From contig JACJYK010000004.1 of the NCBI GenBank assembly GCA_020636135.1, positions 62,001-126,000 of the forward strand: a stretch of 64,000 bases of DNA. The letters are read 5' to 3'. The notes under the pieces were generated by a model. That model did no database searches. It saw only the letters and a list, made by a program, of their open reading frames with translations, and had not been told where the DNA came from. Positions 54,753 through 64,000 of the stretch are shown piece by piece. Positions within the stretch are counted from its first letter, which is position 1, and each line of letters begins with the position of its first letter. Made by a program: the position numbers and the translations under genes. The DNA is from Lewinellaceae bacterium. GTDB taxonomy: Bacteria; Bacteroidota; Bacteroidia; Chitinophagales; Saprospiraceae.

Positions 54753-57227
54753 ATGGCGTCCAAGAACAAAAAGAAAAAACAGCCCATCACCAAAACCCAG
54801 AAAAAGGAGCGCTTCCGCAAGATTGGCGGTATTATGGTCCTTTTCTTTACCGTCTATCTGGCGCTGGCCCTGGTATCTTATGTTTTTAACTGGCACGCCG
54901 ATCAGGATCAGGTCTTTCATTTTTCCTGGCAAACCCTGTGGGATAACAATCTGGTCATGCAAAACTGGTGTGGACGTATGGGCGCCGTCCTTTCCAACTT
55001 TTTCATCTACTGGGGTTTTGGCATGTCCTCTTTCCTGTTGCTTCCCTTCCTGTACAAACTCGGCTGGTTCCTGCTACGCGGCAAGAAAGAACACAGCCTG
55101 ACCTATCACTTTGCTTACCTGATGGGGCTGATGATCTATTTATCGGTCTTTTTTGAAGCTTTTTTCCTGAAAACTGCATTCCCCTGGGGCGGTACCATCG
55201 GCGAAGGACTGACCTACTGGGTCAGCAACTTCATCGGGGAGGTAGGATTGTATGCCTTGTTATTGCTTACCATCATCATCATCATCATCTGGTCCATCAA
55301 TCCGAATTTCTCGGATGCCCAGATCCCCTGGCAGAAACTCTGGCCCTTCACCAAAACACCTGTCGCCGTAGGTGTGGGCGCCGTCACTGAAAATGTACCA
55401 TTGAAACCTAGTTATTATACCAAGCCTGGCAGCAATCAAATCGAGCCGGAAGAAGACGAACAATCTGTTGCCCGCTTCAATAAATTTGGCCAGATGGAAT
55501 TTGTTGTTCCGGACACTGCAGCATCAGCTGCCGGTGAAGAATCTCTGGACGATGACCTCGAATTTGAGATGATCGAACCCCAGGGTACCTCCCCGGCGCC
55601 GGAAGATCTGAACAATGACACCGAATTGGAGATTCAACACAGTGCCGAACATCTGCCCCTGCCCGTAGAAATGGATTCCCACCAGCATGGCGAACACATC
55701 GGACTGAACGTTCCGGTCGATCCGCAGGATGAGTTGCGCAATTATAAATTCCCTAGCCTGGAGCTCCTCGATGACTACAGCGAAGAGAAAGTGGAGATCG
55801 ACCGCGCCGAACTGGAAGCCAACAAAGACCAGATTATCTCCACTTTGTTGAACTACAAGATTGAGATCACCAAGATCCGCGCCACCATCGGGCCGACCGT
55901 GACCCTGTACGAGATTGTCCCGGCTCCGGGTGTACGTATTTCCAGGATCAAAAACCTGGAAGATGACATCGCCCTGAGTCTCAGCGCCCTCGGCATCCGG
56001 ATCATCGCGCCGATACCCGGCAAAGGAACCATCGGTATCGAAGTGCCGAATAAAAAGAAACAGGTCGTCAGTCTGCGCGAAGTGCTGGCATCGGACAAAT
56101 ACCACGACAACAAAATGGAATTACCCGTAGCACTGGGAAAAACCATTGCCAACGAAGTTTTTGTTGCCGACCTGGCTAAGATGCCCCACCTCCTGATTGC
56201 CGGAGCCACGGGTCAGGGTAAGTCAGTTGGTATCAACACCGTCCTGATGTCCCTGCTCTACAAAAAGCATCCCAGCGAAGTCAAACTGGTCCTGATCGAC
56301 CCGAAAAAAGTGGAGCTGTTTCCGTACAGCAAGCTGAAAGAACATTACCTGGCCTTCCTCCCGGATGCCAAGGAGGCGATCACTACCGAGACCAGCAAGG
56401 TGATCAACATCCTCAATTCTCTCTGCATCGAAATGGATACGCGCTATGACCTGCTGAAAAAAGGCCGTGCGCGTAATATCAAAGAATACAATGCTAAATA
56501 CCGCCGGAGGGAACTCAACCCGGAAAACGGACATAAATTCCTTCCTTTTATCATCCTGGTGATCGACGAGTTCGCCGACCTGATCATGACGGCTGGTAAG
56601 GAGATCGAATTACCCATCGGTCGTCTGGCCCAGCTGGCCCGTGCCGTAGGCATCCACCTGATCATCGCCACCCAGCGTCCTTCGGTAAACATCATCACAG
56701 GTATCATCAAAGCCAACTTCCCGGCCCGTATCGGATTTAAGGTGACCAGCAAAATTGACAGCCGTACCATCCTCGACCGCGGCGGCGCCGAACAACTCAT
56801 CGGTCGCGGGGATATGTTGCTTAATGTCGGAGGCGATATGATCCGCCTGCAGTGCGCCTTTGTGGATACTCCTGAGGTGGAACGCGTGCTCGACCACATC
56901 CACGACCAACCGGGATTTGCCGAACCATTTTACCTGCCCGAATACCAGCCGGAAAGCGAAGCCATGATCGGAGAATCCGGATTGTCCTGGGATGAGCTGG
57001 ATGACCAGTTTGAAGATGCTGCAAGACTCGTGGTGCAAAACCAACTGGGTTCCACCTCGATGATCCAGCGTCGGATGAAATTAGGTTACAACCGCGCCGG
57101 ACGGATCATGGATCAGCTGGAGCAACTTAATATCGTAGGTGCTGCTGATGGTAGCAAGCCCCGTGAAGTACTGGTCTTCTCTGAAATGGAATTGGAACAC
57201 TTATTGGATGAATTAAAGAAAAAGTAA
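54753..57227 (+). CDS. ftsK: DNA translocase FtsK
   Basis: 824 residues from the ATG at 54753; the longer frame from 54585 is rejected because a promoter-like element lies inside it and the N-terminal lysine-rich start MASKNKKKKQP is typical. Four N-terminal transmembrane helices (about 30-190) anchor it at the division site. An acidic linker (about 215-345) precedes the motor domain with Walker A GATGQGKSVGIN (about 484) and Walker B ILVIDEFADL (about 600). The C-terminal gamma winged helix (about 765-815, MIQRRMKLGYNRAGRIMDQLE) reads KOPS-like DNA sites. It pumps chromosome termini through the septum and activates XerCD. Confidence 0.95.
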   Translation: MASKNKKKKQPITKTQKKERFRKIGGIMVLFFTVYLALALVSYVFNWHADQDQVFHFSWQTLWDNNLVMQNWCGRMGAVLSNFFIYWGFGMSSFLLLPFLYKLGWFLLRGKKEHSLTYHFAYLMGLMIYLSVFFEAFFLKTAFPWGGTIGEGLTYWVSNFIGEVGLYALLLLTIIIIIIWSINPNFSDAQIPWQKLWPFTKTPVAVGVGAVTENVPLKPSYYTKPGSNQIEPEEDEQSVARFNKFGQMEFVVPDTAASAAGEESLDDDLEFEMIEPQGTSPAPEDLNNDTELEIQHSAEHLPLPVEMDSHQHGEHIGLNVPVDPQDELRNYKFPSLELLDDYSEEKVEIDRAELEANKDQIISTLLNYKIEITKIRATIGPTVTLYEIVPAPGVRISRIKNLEDDIALSLSALGIRIIAPIPGKGTIGIEVPNKKKQVVSLREVLASDKYHDNKMELPVALGKTIANEVFVADLAKMPHLLIAGATGQGKSVGINTVLMSLLYKKHPSEVKLVLIDPKKVELFPYSKLKEHYLAFLPDAKEAITTETSKVINILNSLCIEMDTRYDLLKKGRARNIKEYNAKYRRRELNPENGHKFLPFIILVIDEFADLIMTAGKEIELPIGRLAQLARAVGIHLIIATQRPSVNIITGIIKANFPARIGFKVTSKIDSRTILDRGGAEQLIGRGDMLLNVGGDMIRLQCAFVDTPEVERVLDHIHDQPGFAEPFYLPEYQPESEAMIGESGLSWDELDDQFEDAARLVVQNQLGSTSMIQRRMKLGYNRAGRIMDQLEQLNIVGAADGSKPREVLVFSEMELEHLLDELKKK

Positions 57228-57300
57228 GGGCTTAACCCTACTTTAACGCTTCCATCAAACTAATGGCGGTTTGCCATCGTTCTTGGTATAAATGCTTTTC

Positions 57301-57981
57301 ATGAAGGTTCGTGGTTGTATTCCGATGTTGATGTTCCTCCTGTCAGGCAGCTTGGCTTGGACGCAGACCCCACGGAGTGCGGATCTGGAAGTATCCGATT
57401 CCAGGGCAGTCAACCTGCTGCAAATGACCAAAGAGAAAATGGACAACTGGACGGATGTCACGGTGGACTTCGTGATGACAACCACGATGCCCGATCAAAC
57501 CCAAAGCAAACAAACCGGCAAACTCTACCAGCAGGGAGCCAAATACCGGCTGGAACTCCCCGACCGTACCCTGGTCTGTGATGGTAAATCCATGTGGAGT
57601 TTCCTCCGCGATGCCAATGAGATCCAGATCCAGGATGCCGCGGATGTACAGGATGAAGGTTATGCCACTCCATTGGACTGGTTGAAGATCTATAACGACC
57701 AGAGCTACTTTTTTGCATTGGTGGACCAGGTAAAAGACCACGGTCAGACCCTTGACCTGATCGAGTTCAAGTCCAAGATTCGCGACGAGGAAGTCTCCAA
57801 GGCACGACTAAGCCTGGACCCGCAAAGCATACCCCGGGCACTGGAATTATTTTATCGCGATGGGGTCCGGATGTCCCTGCAACTGACCACGCTCAAACCC
57901 AATCAACAGATCGCAGCCAATTTGTTCCAGATGGATGTCAACAAATATCCGGGGGCACATGTCGAAGACCTGCGGTTCTAA
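57301..57981 (+). CDS. LolA-like outer-membrane lipoprotein carrier
   Basis: 226 residues from the ATG at 57301, where the signal peptide begins (MKVRGCIPMLMFLLSGSLAWTQ). The mature part fits the LolA fold: NLLQMTKEKMDNWTDVTVDFV, GKLYQQGAKYRLELPDRTLVCDGKSMWSF, and KARLSLDPQSIPRALELFYRDGVRMSLQL. It should ferry lipoproteins across the periplasm to the outer membrane; several proteins here are lipoproteins. It lies 73 bp after ftsK and may be read from it, as this pair is common in Bacteroidota. Confidence 0.85.
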   Translation: MKVRGCIPMLMFLLSGSLAWTQTPRSADLEVSDSRAVNLLQMTKEKMDNWTDVTVDFVMTTTMPDQTQSKQTGKLYQQGAKYRLELPDRTLVCDGKSMWSFLRDANEIQIQDAADVQDEGYATPLDWLKIYNDQSYFFALVDQVKDHGQTLDLIEFKSKIRDEEVSKARLSLDPQSIPRALELFYRDGVRMSLQLTTLKPNQQIAANLFQMDVNKYPGAHVEDLRF

Positions 57982-58186
57982 AACTGCCAGACCAGCATCA
58001 TTTTTTGGTGATTTTTAACTGCCTTTCTTGCGGAAATACACCAATCTGTGCCTTCGCCAGAAACAATGATCCGGAACAGTCAATCGAGTCATTTCTATCC
58101 AATGAAATGAAATTGAAGATCATTCATGTATCTTAGTCTTCCCTCACTCCTGATGGAATGCCATTTGCATTGAGACTAAAGACGCT

Positions 58187-61033
58187 ATGATGGAAAAGGA
58201 GACTGAACACTGGAAAAAACGACTAGAGGAAGAACAAGAGCGCCGGGCTCAAGCGGAAGCTCAATTGCAAATACTGAGAAAAGAGTTGGATGCCACCCGG
58301 CAGGCACTGGAACTGGGCATGGGTACGAGTTGGAAATCCGACGAAAAGGGAACCCGCCCGGTCCGCAACCCCTTTGACAATCTGGTAGAGCATGCAACAG
58401 ACATCATCTACCTGGTGGATGAGAACGGTTATTTTACCCTCGTCAATACGCAGGCCGTTGTCCAATTCGGTTACCGGAAAGAAAATCTCCTCGGAAGGCA
58501 TTTTTCTGAATTCGTCTCCCCGGATCAGCGCCTGAAGGTCTATGAGTATTATGTGCGTATGCGTGACGAAGGCATCGAGAAAACCTACCTGGAGTTTCCC
58601 GTGATCAATGCCGCCGGTGGAGAGATCTGGATCGGTCAGAATGTGACCAGGGTGAACGATGAAAACGGAAAGCTCCACTTCACGGCCATCGCCCGTGACA
58701 TCACCGGTAAATACCACAAGGAACAGAAACTGCGGTCCTTTATGACCATGGTTACCGCTCTGGTTACCAACATCCGGGCTGCAATGGTCATTGAAAACCA
58801 GGATCACCAGGTCGTAATCCTGAATCCCACCTTTAGTAACCTCTTCAGTCTGAAAGAAAAGTTATCCGATCTGGAAGGCAGCCACTTCCCCAGCCTTCTG
58901 CTTCAAAACCGGCATTTGTTCAAATCGCCGGATGATTTTGCCGACAGGATACGGTCCATCATCGACTCGAAAGAAGTTCATGCCGGCGAAGAAATCGTCA
59001 TGAATAACAATAAGACGGTGCTCCTGAACTTCGTCCCTATTGTTTCCGAAGGCGATTTTTTTGGTAACCTGTGGTATTTTGAGGATATCAGCGCCCGTAA
59101 GGACAAAGAACTGCAGATCAAGCGCAGTGAAGAAAAATACCGGGGCATCATCGAAAACATGGAGTTTGGCATCATGGAAGTCAATCAGGACGGTTACATC
59201 ATCCGCGCCTACGACCGTTTTTGCAAACTCACCGGATACCGGGAAGAAGAACTGCTGGGACAGAACGCCATCGACATGCTGCTCCCACCCAATTACAAGG
59301 AGATGATGCGCCGGAATGATGAAAGCCGCAAGCAGGGCATCAGCAATGTCTACGAATCCGAGATCATCACCAAGTCCGGCAAAATCATGAATGTATTGAT
59401 CGGAGGTGCACCATTCTACGATGAGACCGGCAAATTCATAGGTTCCATGGGCATTCACTACGACATCACCCTGCAGAAACAGCTGCAACGGGAACTGGAG
59501 AAAGCGCGGCAGGAAGCAGAGAACGCCCGTGATGCCGAGAAGGAATTCCTTGCCAATATGAGCCACGAGATTCGCAATCCCATCAACACCATCCTGGGAG
59601 CCACTCACCTGCTTTTTGACACCCCATTGAATAAAGAACAGCATGAACTGATCACCTCACTGCGCAATTCTTCCGAGATCCTGCATGCCCTGGTCAATGA
59701 TATACTGGACATCTCCAAAATCACCGAAGGCAAATTTGAACTGAATAAAAAGCGCTTTAACCTGTACGACCACGTCTATACCCTAGCCCATTCTTTCCAG
59801 CTGCCGGTGCAATCCAAAGGCCTCTCTCTATTCATTCATTTGGAGAAAGACCTGCAGGTAGAGGTATTTGAAGATAAGACGGTCCTCAGCCAGATCCTGA
59901 TCAACCTGTTTACCAATGCCCTGAAATTTACGAATCAGGGACACATTCTCTTTTATGGATGTCAACTGGCGGAGACTGACGAGCATTACACTTTCGAATT
60001 TTCCATCAAAGATACCGGGATCGGCATCGGTGAAGATCGCATCAGCACCATCTTTGACCGCTTCAATCAGGCCGGCAAAGCCATCCAGAGTCAATACGGC
60101 GGTACCGGACTGGGCTTGAGTATCTGCCAGAAGCTGATCCAGATGCATCATGGCGAGATCAGGGTGTTTTCACGCCTCAATCAGGGAACCACTTTCACGT
60201 TTAATCTGCAACTCGAAAAGGCAACCGAAATCCCTTACCCCGAAAAATTATCCAACCATTCGGCCATTGAAAAATTGCACGGGATACGCGTTTTGATCGT
60301 AGAAGACAACACGATGAACCAGCAATATCTGAACAGCCTCTTTCACAAATTGGGCATGGTGTCCCAGGTAGCTATGGACGGACTTAAGGCACTGGACCTG
60401 CTTGACCGTCACGGGTTTGACCTCATCCTGATGGATATCCGCATGCCTCACCTGGATGGCTATGAAACGACTGCCCGTTTACGCGCCATGCAGGGCAATG
60501 TCAATCAAAACATACCGATCATCGCACTCACTGCCTCGGCACTTAAGGACGAAAAAGATAAAGCGCTGGCCAGCGGTATGAACTACCACCTGAGCAAACC
60601 ATTCCTTCCGGAGCAGATCATTGACCTGATGATCCAGGCTGTGGATGGATATTATTCAGGAGATACTGCCTCCGCTCACATTGAAAAACGGAAGCGGCAC
60701 CAGACGGTCAGCGAACTATACGATGGCGACTGGGAGCACTATTACCTGATGGTCGACTTATTCATCCGGAATATGCCGGAAGAACTACGCGATATTGAGC
60801 GATTGCTGGACAACGACTTGGGCGACCAGCTGATCCACCACCTGCACAAGATTAAACCTTCCTACGCCATGATCGGATATCCGGAACTGGCCAAGGAGAT
60901 CGAAATGATAGAAATGAATCTGGAGAAAGGACTGCTGAAGCGTGGTGAAATGTCTGAATTTATCCACCGGCTCCGGGAACGAACCATCGACATCATCAAT
61001 CATATTTCCTCTGCACCTGTCACCCAACTGTAA
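58187..61033 (+). CDS. Hybrid sensor histidine kinase with PAS domains, receiver and HPt
   Basis: 948 residues, no transmembrane helix, so cytoplasmic. An N-terminal coiled coil (1-45) is followed by three PAS-type domains (about 60-180, 190-300, 310-430). HisKA with phospho-acceptor His460 (NMSHEIRNP) precedes the HATPase domain (about 560-690; DTGIGIGEDRI, GGTGLGLSICQKL). A receiver follows with Asp750 (LILMDIRMPHLDG), then a C-terminal HPt domain with His887 in HKIKPS. The chain contains a complete phosphorelay. Its stop overlaps the ATG of the LytTR regulator (TAATG), so the two form a two-component pair. Confidence 0.93.
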   Translation: MMEKETEHWKKRLEEEQERRAQAEAQLQILRKELDATRQALELGMGTSWKSDEKGTRPVRNPFDNLVEHATDIIYLVDENGYFTLVNTQAVVQFGYRKENLLGRHFSEFVSPDQRLKVYEYYVRMRDEGIEKTYLEFPVINAAGGEIWIGQNVTRVNDENGKLHFTAIARDITGKYHKEQKLRSFMTMVTALVTNIRAAMVIENQDHQVVILNPTFSNLFSLKEKLSDLEGSHFPSLLLQNRHLFKSPDDFADRIRSIIDSKEVHAGEEIVMNNNKTVLLNFVPIVSEGDFFGNLWYFEDISARKDKELQIKRSEEKYRGIIENMEFGIMEVNQDGYIIRAYDRFCKLTGYREEELLGQNAIDMLLPPNYKEMMRRNDESRKQGISNVYESEIITKSGKIMNVLIGGAPFYDETGKFIGSMGIHYDITLQKQLQRELEKARQEAENARDAEKEFLANMSHEIRNPINTILGATHLLFDTPLNKEQHELITSLRNSSEILHALVNDILDISKITEGKFELNKKRFNLYDHVYTLAHSFQLPVQSKGLSLFIHLEKDLQVEVFEDKTVLSQILINLFTNALKFTNQGHILFYGCQLAETDEHYTFEFSIKDTGIGIGEDRISTIFDRFNQAGKAIQSQYGGTGLGLSICQKLIQMHHGEIRVFSRLNQGTTFTFNLQLEKATEIPYPEKLSNHSAIEKLHGIRVLIVEDNTMNQQYLNSLFHKLGMVSQVAMDGLKALDLLDRHGFDLILMDIRMPHLDGYETTARLRAMQGNVNQNIPIIALTASALKDEKDKALASGMNYHLSKPFLPEQIIDLMIQAVDGYYSGDTASAHIEKRKRHQTVSELYDGDWEHYYLMVDLFIRNMPEELRDIERLLDNDLGDQLIHHLHKIKPSYAMIGYPELAKEIEMIEMNLEKGLLKRGEMSEFIHRLRERTIDIINHISSAPVTQL

Positions 61034-61734
61034 TGGAAATACGTTGCCTGATTATTGATGATGATGAGATGTCGCGTATCTCGCTGGAAAAACTGACCGC
61101 CAAAATTCCGGATATCGAAATCGTCGGCACTTGCGTCAATGCCAATCAGGCCCTGAGCATTCTGGAGGAGGAATACGTCGATGTCTTATTACTCGATATT
61201 CAGTTGCCCGGACTATCCGGTCTGGACCTGGTTCAATCCGTCCAATATCTTCCTTACGTCATATTTGTCACATCCCGCGCCGATTATGCCCTTCAGGCCT
61301 TTGAATTCAAAGACAAGATCATCGATTTCATCACCAAACCGGTGGTCATGCAGCGATTATCCAATGCTTTCGAACGGGTGCGGGAATTGGTCCGTAATGA
61401 TCAGCCGCCTCTAGCAAGTCCGGACTTGTTCATCCGCAGTGAAGGCCGTATCGTGCGCCTGGATTTGAATAACCTGCTTTACGTCGAAACCAAGGGAGAC
61501 TACGTAGCCTTTGTTACAGAAGATGAACAATTCATGGTCCACTCTACCCTGAAAGCCATCGATGAGATTATTCAGCAACCACATCTGATGAAGGTGCACC
61601 GCTCCTTTATCATCAATCTGCATAAGATTAAAGACATTGAAGAAAACAGCATCCTGCTAATCAACAAAAAAATCATTCCGGTCTCCAGACAATTCAAGCC
61701 GCTACTGATCCGGCGGATCAATCCGCTGGGATAA
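61033..61734 (+). CDS. LytTR-family response regulator
   Basis: 233 residues with an N-terminal receiver (1-120; acidic pair IIDDDEMS and phospho-acceptor Asp55 in LLLDIQLPG) and a C-terminal LytTR DNA-binding domain (about 130-230; LFIRSEGRIVRLDLNNLLYVE, FMVHSTLKAIDE, MKVHRSFIINLHKI). It should be phosphorylated through the HPt of the upstream kinase and bind direct repeats at target promoters; none could be assigned. Confidence 0.95.
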   Translation: MEIRCLIIDDDEMSRISLEKLTAKIPDIEIVGTCVNANQALSILEEEYVDVLLLDIQLPGLSGLDLVQSVQYLPYVIFVTSRADYALQAFEFKDKIIDFITKPVVMQRLSNAFERVRELVRNDQPPLASPDLFIRSEGRIVRLDLNNLLYVETKGDYVAFVTEDEQFMVHSTLKAIDEIIQQPHLMKVHRSFIINLHKIKDIEENSILLINKKIIPVSRQFKPLLIRRINPLG

Positions 61735-62379
61735 GCCCTCATTCATACTAAAAAAAGGATTAATGTGTCCATTCAACGTCGAAATACACCCAAAAACCTA
61801 AAAAGCATTGAAGGGGTAGATCCCCGGATTACATTTAACCCTCAGAACGAAAATTCTAACTCAAATAGGCCAGCTTATAAGGATTGTATTTCAAACATGT
61901 TGGTGTTTGAGTTTTCATGGGTGCTGCAGTAGAACAGTGGGTTGGATATCAGCTGCAGCATCTTTTTTCAGCTAATTAGCCTCAAAAGCCAAGATTTTTT
62001 ATCGCATCCTGCATACCAAAATCCAATTGAAAACTACAGGGTGGATGTGAACAGGTGGAGTGATATTCAGGTCATTCCACACTCTTACTCAATGACCGAA
62101 AGCTGGTAACGAGGCACATCCCCGATTTTATTCCAACTGAATACACTACCGTCGCTCCAGATTAACCTTGCCTATGGTTCATCTGAGGCTGTGACACCCG
62201 TCTGACAGATTTACAGCCATCTGAACGTGCTTCAGTAGCTACCTCCTGCAAAGCAGCCAAAATCCCAAACCGAAGTCTCTACACTGTCCCGGCATACCTT
62301 CGCTTTTTCCGGTCCGTTCTCTACATAATTTCCAGAAATACATTCATTCGAGTATAGCCTGATCACGTATTTTTGCGCC
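61735..62379. other. 645-bp gap with possible terminator and gene remnant
   Basis: No intact gene. A palindromic stem TGCTGCAG (61922-61929) and CTGCAGCA (61953-61960) followed by TCTTTTTT could be a terminator for the kinase-regulator operon, but its loop is long (23 nt). On the minus strand 62085-62171 reads ARLIWSDGSVFSWNKIG and VPRYQLSVIE to a stop, which looks like the end of a real protein, with stops just upstream; it may be a decayed gene. Confidence 0.4.
62368..62375 (+). promoter_or_regulatory. -7 element directly before the GH3 gene (possibly leaderless)
   Basis: TATTTTTG is an exact TAnnTTTG match ending 5 bp before the ATG at 62380. If active, transcription would start at or next to the start codon, giving a leaderless mRNA. 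Confidence 0.5.
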
Positions 62380-63885
62380 ATGGGAATTAAAGCAGCATTT
62401 GTCAAACCCCTGGCCCGGCGTATCGTCCGCCAGACTGCTGAAATGGCAGCAGAAGCGCCCCAGCGTCAACAGGACATCCTGCAACAATTGATCAGCAAGG
62501 GACGTCAGACGCAGTTTGGCAAGGACCACGGACTCGATAAAGTAAAAACCTATCAGGATTATTGCCAGGCCGTACCCATCGCAGATTACGAGGCGCTGAA
62601 AGGCTATATCGAAGATGTGAAAGCAGGGAAACAGGATGCACTCTGGCCAGGCAAACCCCTCTATCTGGCTAAAACTTCCGGCACTACATCCGGGACCAAA
62701 TACATACCCATCACCCGGGACAGCCTGCCCAACCACTTTAATACCGCACGCAATGCCTTGTTTAATTATGCGCATTACGCGGATGACTTTTCTTTTTTTG
62801 ATGGCCAAATGATCTTTTTTTCCGGCTCACCCCGCCTGGATACCCATAATGGTATTGCCATCGGCAGACTTTCCGGCATCGTCAACCATCAGGTGCCCAA
62901 CTGGCTGCAGAAAAACAAACTGCCTTCGTATGAGATCAACTGCATTTTAGACTGGGAGACAAAATTGACCGCCATTGTCCATGAATCGGTGCACAAAGAT
63001 CTGAGGCTTATCGGAGGCATTCCGCCCTGGGTACAGATGTATTACGAACGATTGCTGGAAATTACCGGAAAATCGTCCGTTGCAGAAGTATTCCCCCATT
63101 ACCGGGTCTACGTACACGGGGGCGTTAATTACGCTCCGTATCAGGCAAAATTGCAGGAACTTGTGGGTCATCCGATCCATGAAGTGGAGACCTATCCTGC
63201 CTCGGAAGGATTCATTGCTTTTCAATACCGGCCGGATGAAAAGGCATTATTGCTCAACGCCGATTCGGGGATATTTTTTGAATTCATACCGGTGGAGGAA
63301 TTTCATCAGGACCAACCCCGCCGGCTCCACCTGGGTCAGGTCGAAACCGGTGTGCAATATGCCGTGATCATCAACTCCAATGCCGGACTCTGGGGTTACA
63401 GCATCGGTGACACCATCGAATTTACCTCCACAAATCCCTATCTGCTGCGCGTCACCGGACGCATCAAACATTTCATCTCGGCCTTTGGAGAACATGTGAT
63501 AGCCAAAGAAGTGGATCAGGCCATCCTCGACACCATCGAAAGCCATGCTGCCCAGGTGACTGAATTTACGGTGGCACCTCAGATCAGTCCCCCGGAAGGC
63601 GGTGCACCCTATCACGAGTGGTTCATAGAATATGCCTCCCCACCTGCCGACCCGGTTGCTTTCACCCGGGCTTTGGATGAATCCATGCAGAAGCAAAACA
63701 TTTATTATAAGGACCTCCGGCAAGGAAACATTCTGCGTGAATTGGTCATCAGACCTATGCAGCCTAACGCCTTTCGCAACTACATGAAGTCCATCGGTAA
63801 GTTGGGTGAACAGAATAAGGTACCCCGGCTGACCAATGACCGGAAAATGGCTGATGCTTTGGCCGTCTACCGGATCGATCAATAA
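62380..63885 (+). CDS. GH3-family acyl-acid amido synthetase-like protein
   Basis: 501 residues matching the bacterial branch of the GH3 (auxin-responsive) family, which belongs to the acyl-adenylate-forming enzymes. Landmarks: LISKGRQTQFGKDHGLD, AKTSGTTSGTKYIPIT (the ATP-binding P-loop-like motif), YPASEGFIAFQYR, WGYSIGDTIEFTS and RVTGRIKHFISAFGEHV. Plant enzymes conjugate acids to amino acids; the bacterial substrate is unknown. Cytoplasmic, monocistronic. The next gene is convergent. Confidence 0.92.
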   Translation: MGIKAAFVKPLARRIVRQTAEMAAEAPQRQQDILQQLISKGRQTQFGKDHGLDKVKTYQDYCQAVPIADYEALKGYIEDVKAGKQDALWPGKPLYLAKTSGTTSGTKYIPITRDSLPNHFNTARNALFNYAHYADDFSFFDGQMIFFSGSPRLDTHNGIAIGRLSGIVNHQVPNWLQKNKLPSYEINCILDWETKLTAIVHESVHKDLRLIGGIPPWVQMYYERLLEITGKSSVAEVFPHYRVYVHGGVNYAPYQAKLQELVGHPIHEVETYPASEGFIAFQYRPDEKALLLNADSGIFFEFIPVEEFHQDQPRRLHLGQVETGVQYAVIINSNAGLWGYSIGDTIEFTSTNPYLLRVTGRIKHFISAFGEHVIAKEVDQAILDTIESHAAQVTEFTVAPQISPPEGGAPYHEWFIEYASPPADPVAFTRALDESMQKQNIYYKDLRQGNILRELVIRPMQPNAFRNYMKSIGKLGEQNKVPRLTNDRKMADALAVYRIDQ

Positions 63886-63915
63886 AAAAAGGCACCCGGC
63901 CATTCCGGATGCCTT
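63884..63915 (-). terminator. Terminator between GH3 and the convergent T9SS cargo gene
   Basis: An 11-bp stem with one mismatch (63889-63899 with 63905-63915) and a 5-nt loop. On the minus strand it runs into seven T, so it ends the partial T9SS gene at the window edge. Confidence 0.75.
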
Positions 63916-63922
63916 CAACCAT

Positions 63923-64000
63923 TTATTGAAATATAGAAAGCTTTCCGACCGAGATTCGATTTCCTACCTGGAGGGTCACCTGATAGATTCCGGTCGCCAT
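63923..64000 (-). CDS. C-terminal end of a T9SS type A sorting-domain protein (partial)
   Basis: Only the last 25 codons lie in the window. They read MATGIYQVTLQVGNRISV then GKLSIFQ and stop. The G-I/T-Y-x-V-x-L/V ... G-x-x-x-x-x-K-L/V-x-I/V pattern is the end of the T9SS C-terminal sorting domain. The gene continues past the right edge, so its function is unknown. Confidence 0.75.
   Translation of the reverse strand: MATGIYQVTLQVGNRISVGKLSIFQ

Overview
The window looks like chromosome from a Bacteroidota bacterium, most likely of the Saprospiria branch. Supporting signs are type IX secretion (T9SS) components (PorW/SprE-like, PorP/SprF-like) and T9SS sorting-domain cargo, a dockerin-like plus cohesin-like tail typical of that group, GH3, GSCFA, DUF1573, DUF2911 and DUF4197 proteins, bactofilin, GbsR and CHAT proteins, and promoters with the Bacteroidota -7 element TAnnTTTG. 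No species call is possible from sequence alone.

Region 1 (about 0.6-19.8 kb) reads as an AT-rich accessory segment bracketed by two ECF sigma factors of one subfamily (47-617 and 18885-19442, both minus strand), each followed by a second gene. Inside are a 2507-residue Cys-rich T9SS cargo downstream of a small beta-barrel gene, a decayed IS3-family element abutting a fragment of another, a PPC-domain lipoprotein, another beta-barrel, a TPR-CHAT caspase-like protein with a C-terminal membrane helix, a DUF6714-like gene, and two adjacent serine tRNA genes with unusual core bases. The giant protein and the lipoprotein share a PPC domain and a second module that starts with Cys-Glu-x-Phe and ends with Val-Asp-Asn/Asp-x-Cys. 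This links the two sides of the IS scar and is the best candidate here for an undescribed cell-surface system.

Region 2 (19.8-32 kb) has more GC-rich housekeeping-type content: a pair of unrecognised genes, an M23 peptidase, PorW/SprE, a biotin carrier protein, a bactofilin-AtpZ-small membrane protein operon, PorP/SprF, and a translationally coupled pair made of an unknown helical protein and a cytoplasmic S1C protease with a zinc ribbon.

Region 3 (32-49.7 kb) holds metabolism and envelope genes: GSCFA, DUF1573, an amidohydrolase, DUF2911, a GbsR regulator, a HEAT-cyclophilin lipoprotein with gcvT, a four-gene operon (SAM hydroxide adenosyltransferase, ABM protein, aroB, class A PBP), phoH, aroA, an OmpA-like protein, DUF4197 and folB.

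Region 4 (49.7-64 kb) starts with a 178-bp tandem repeat rich in hairpins next to the gcdH promoter. It continues with a sigma/anti-sigma/beta-barrel operon, ftsK, a LolA-like gene, a hybrid histidine kinase overlapping a LytTR response regulator, a GH3 gene with a possibly leaderless promoter, and the C-terminal end of another T9SS cargo at the window edge.

Three sigma/anti-sigma-type units and three small beta-barrel proteins suggest much of the regulation here concerns the cell surface. All assignments were made by reading the sequence; no database search or fold prediction was run.
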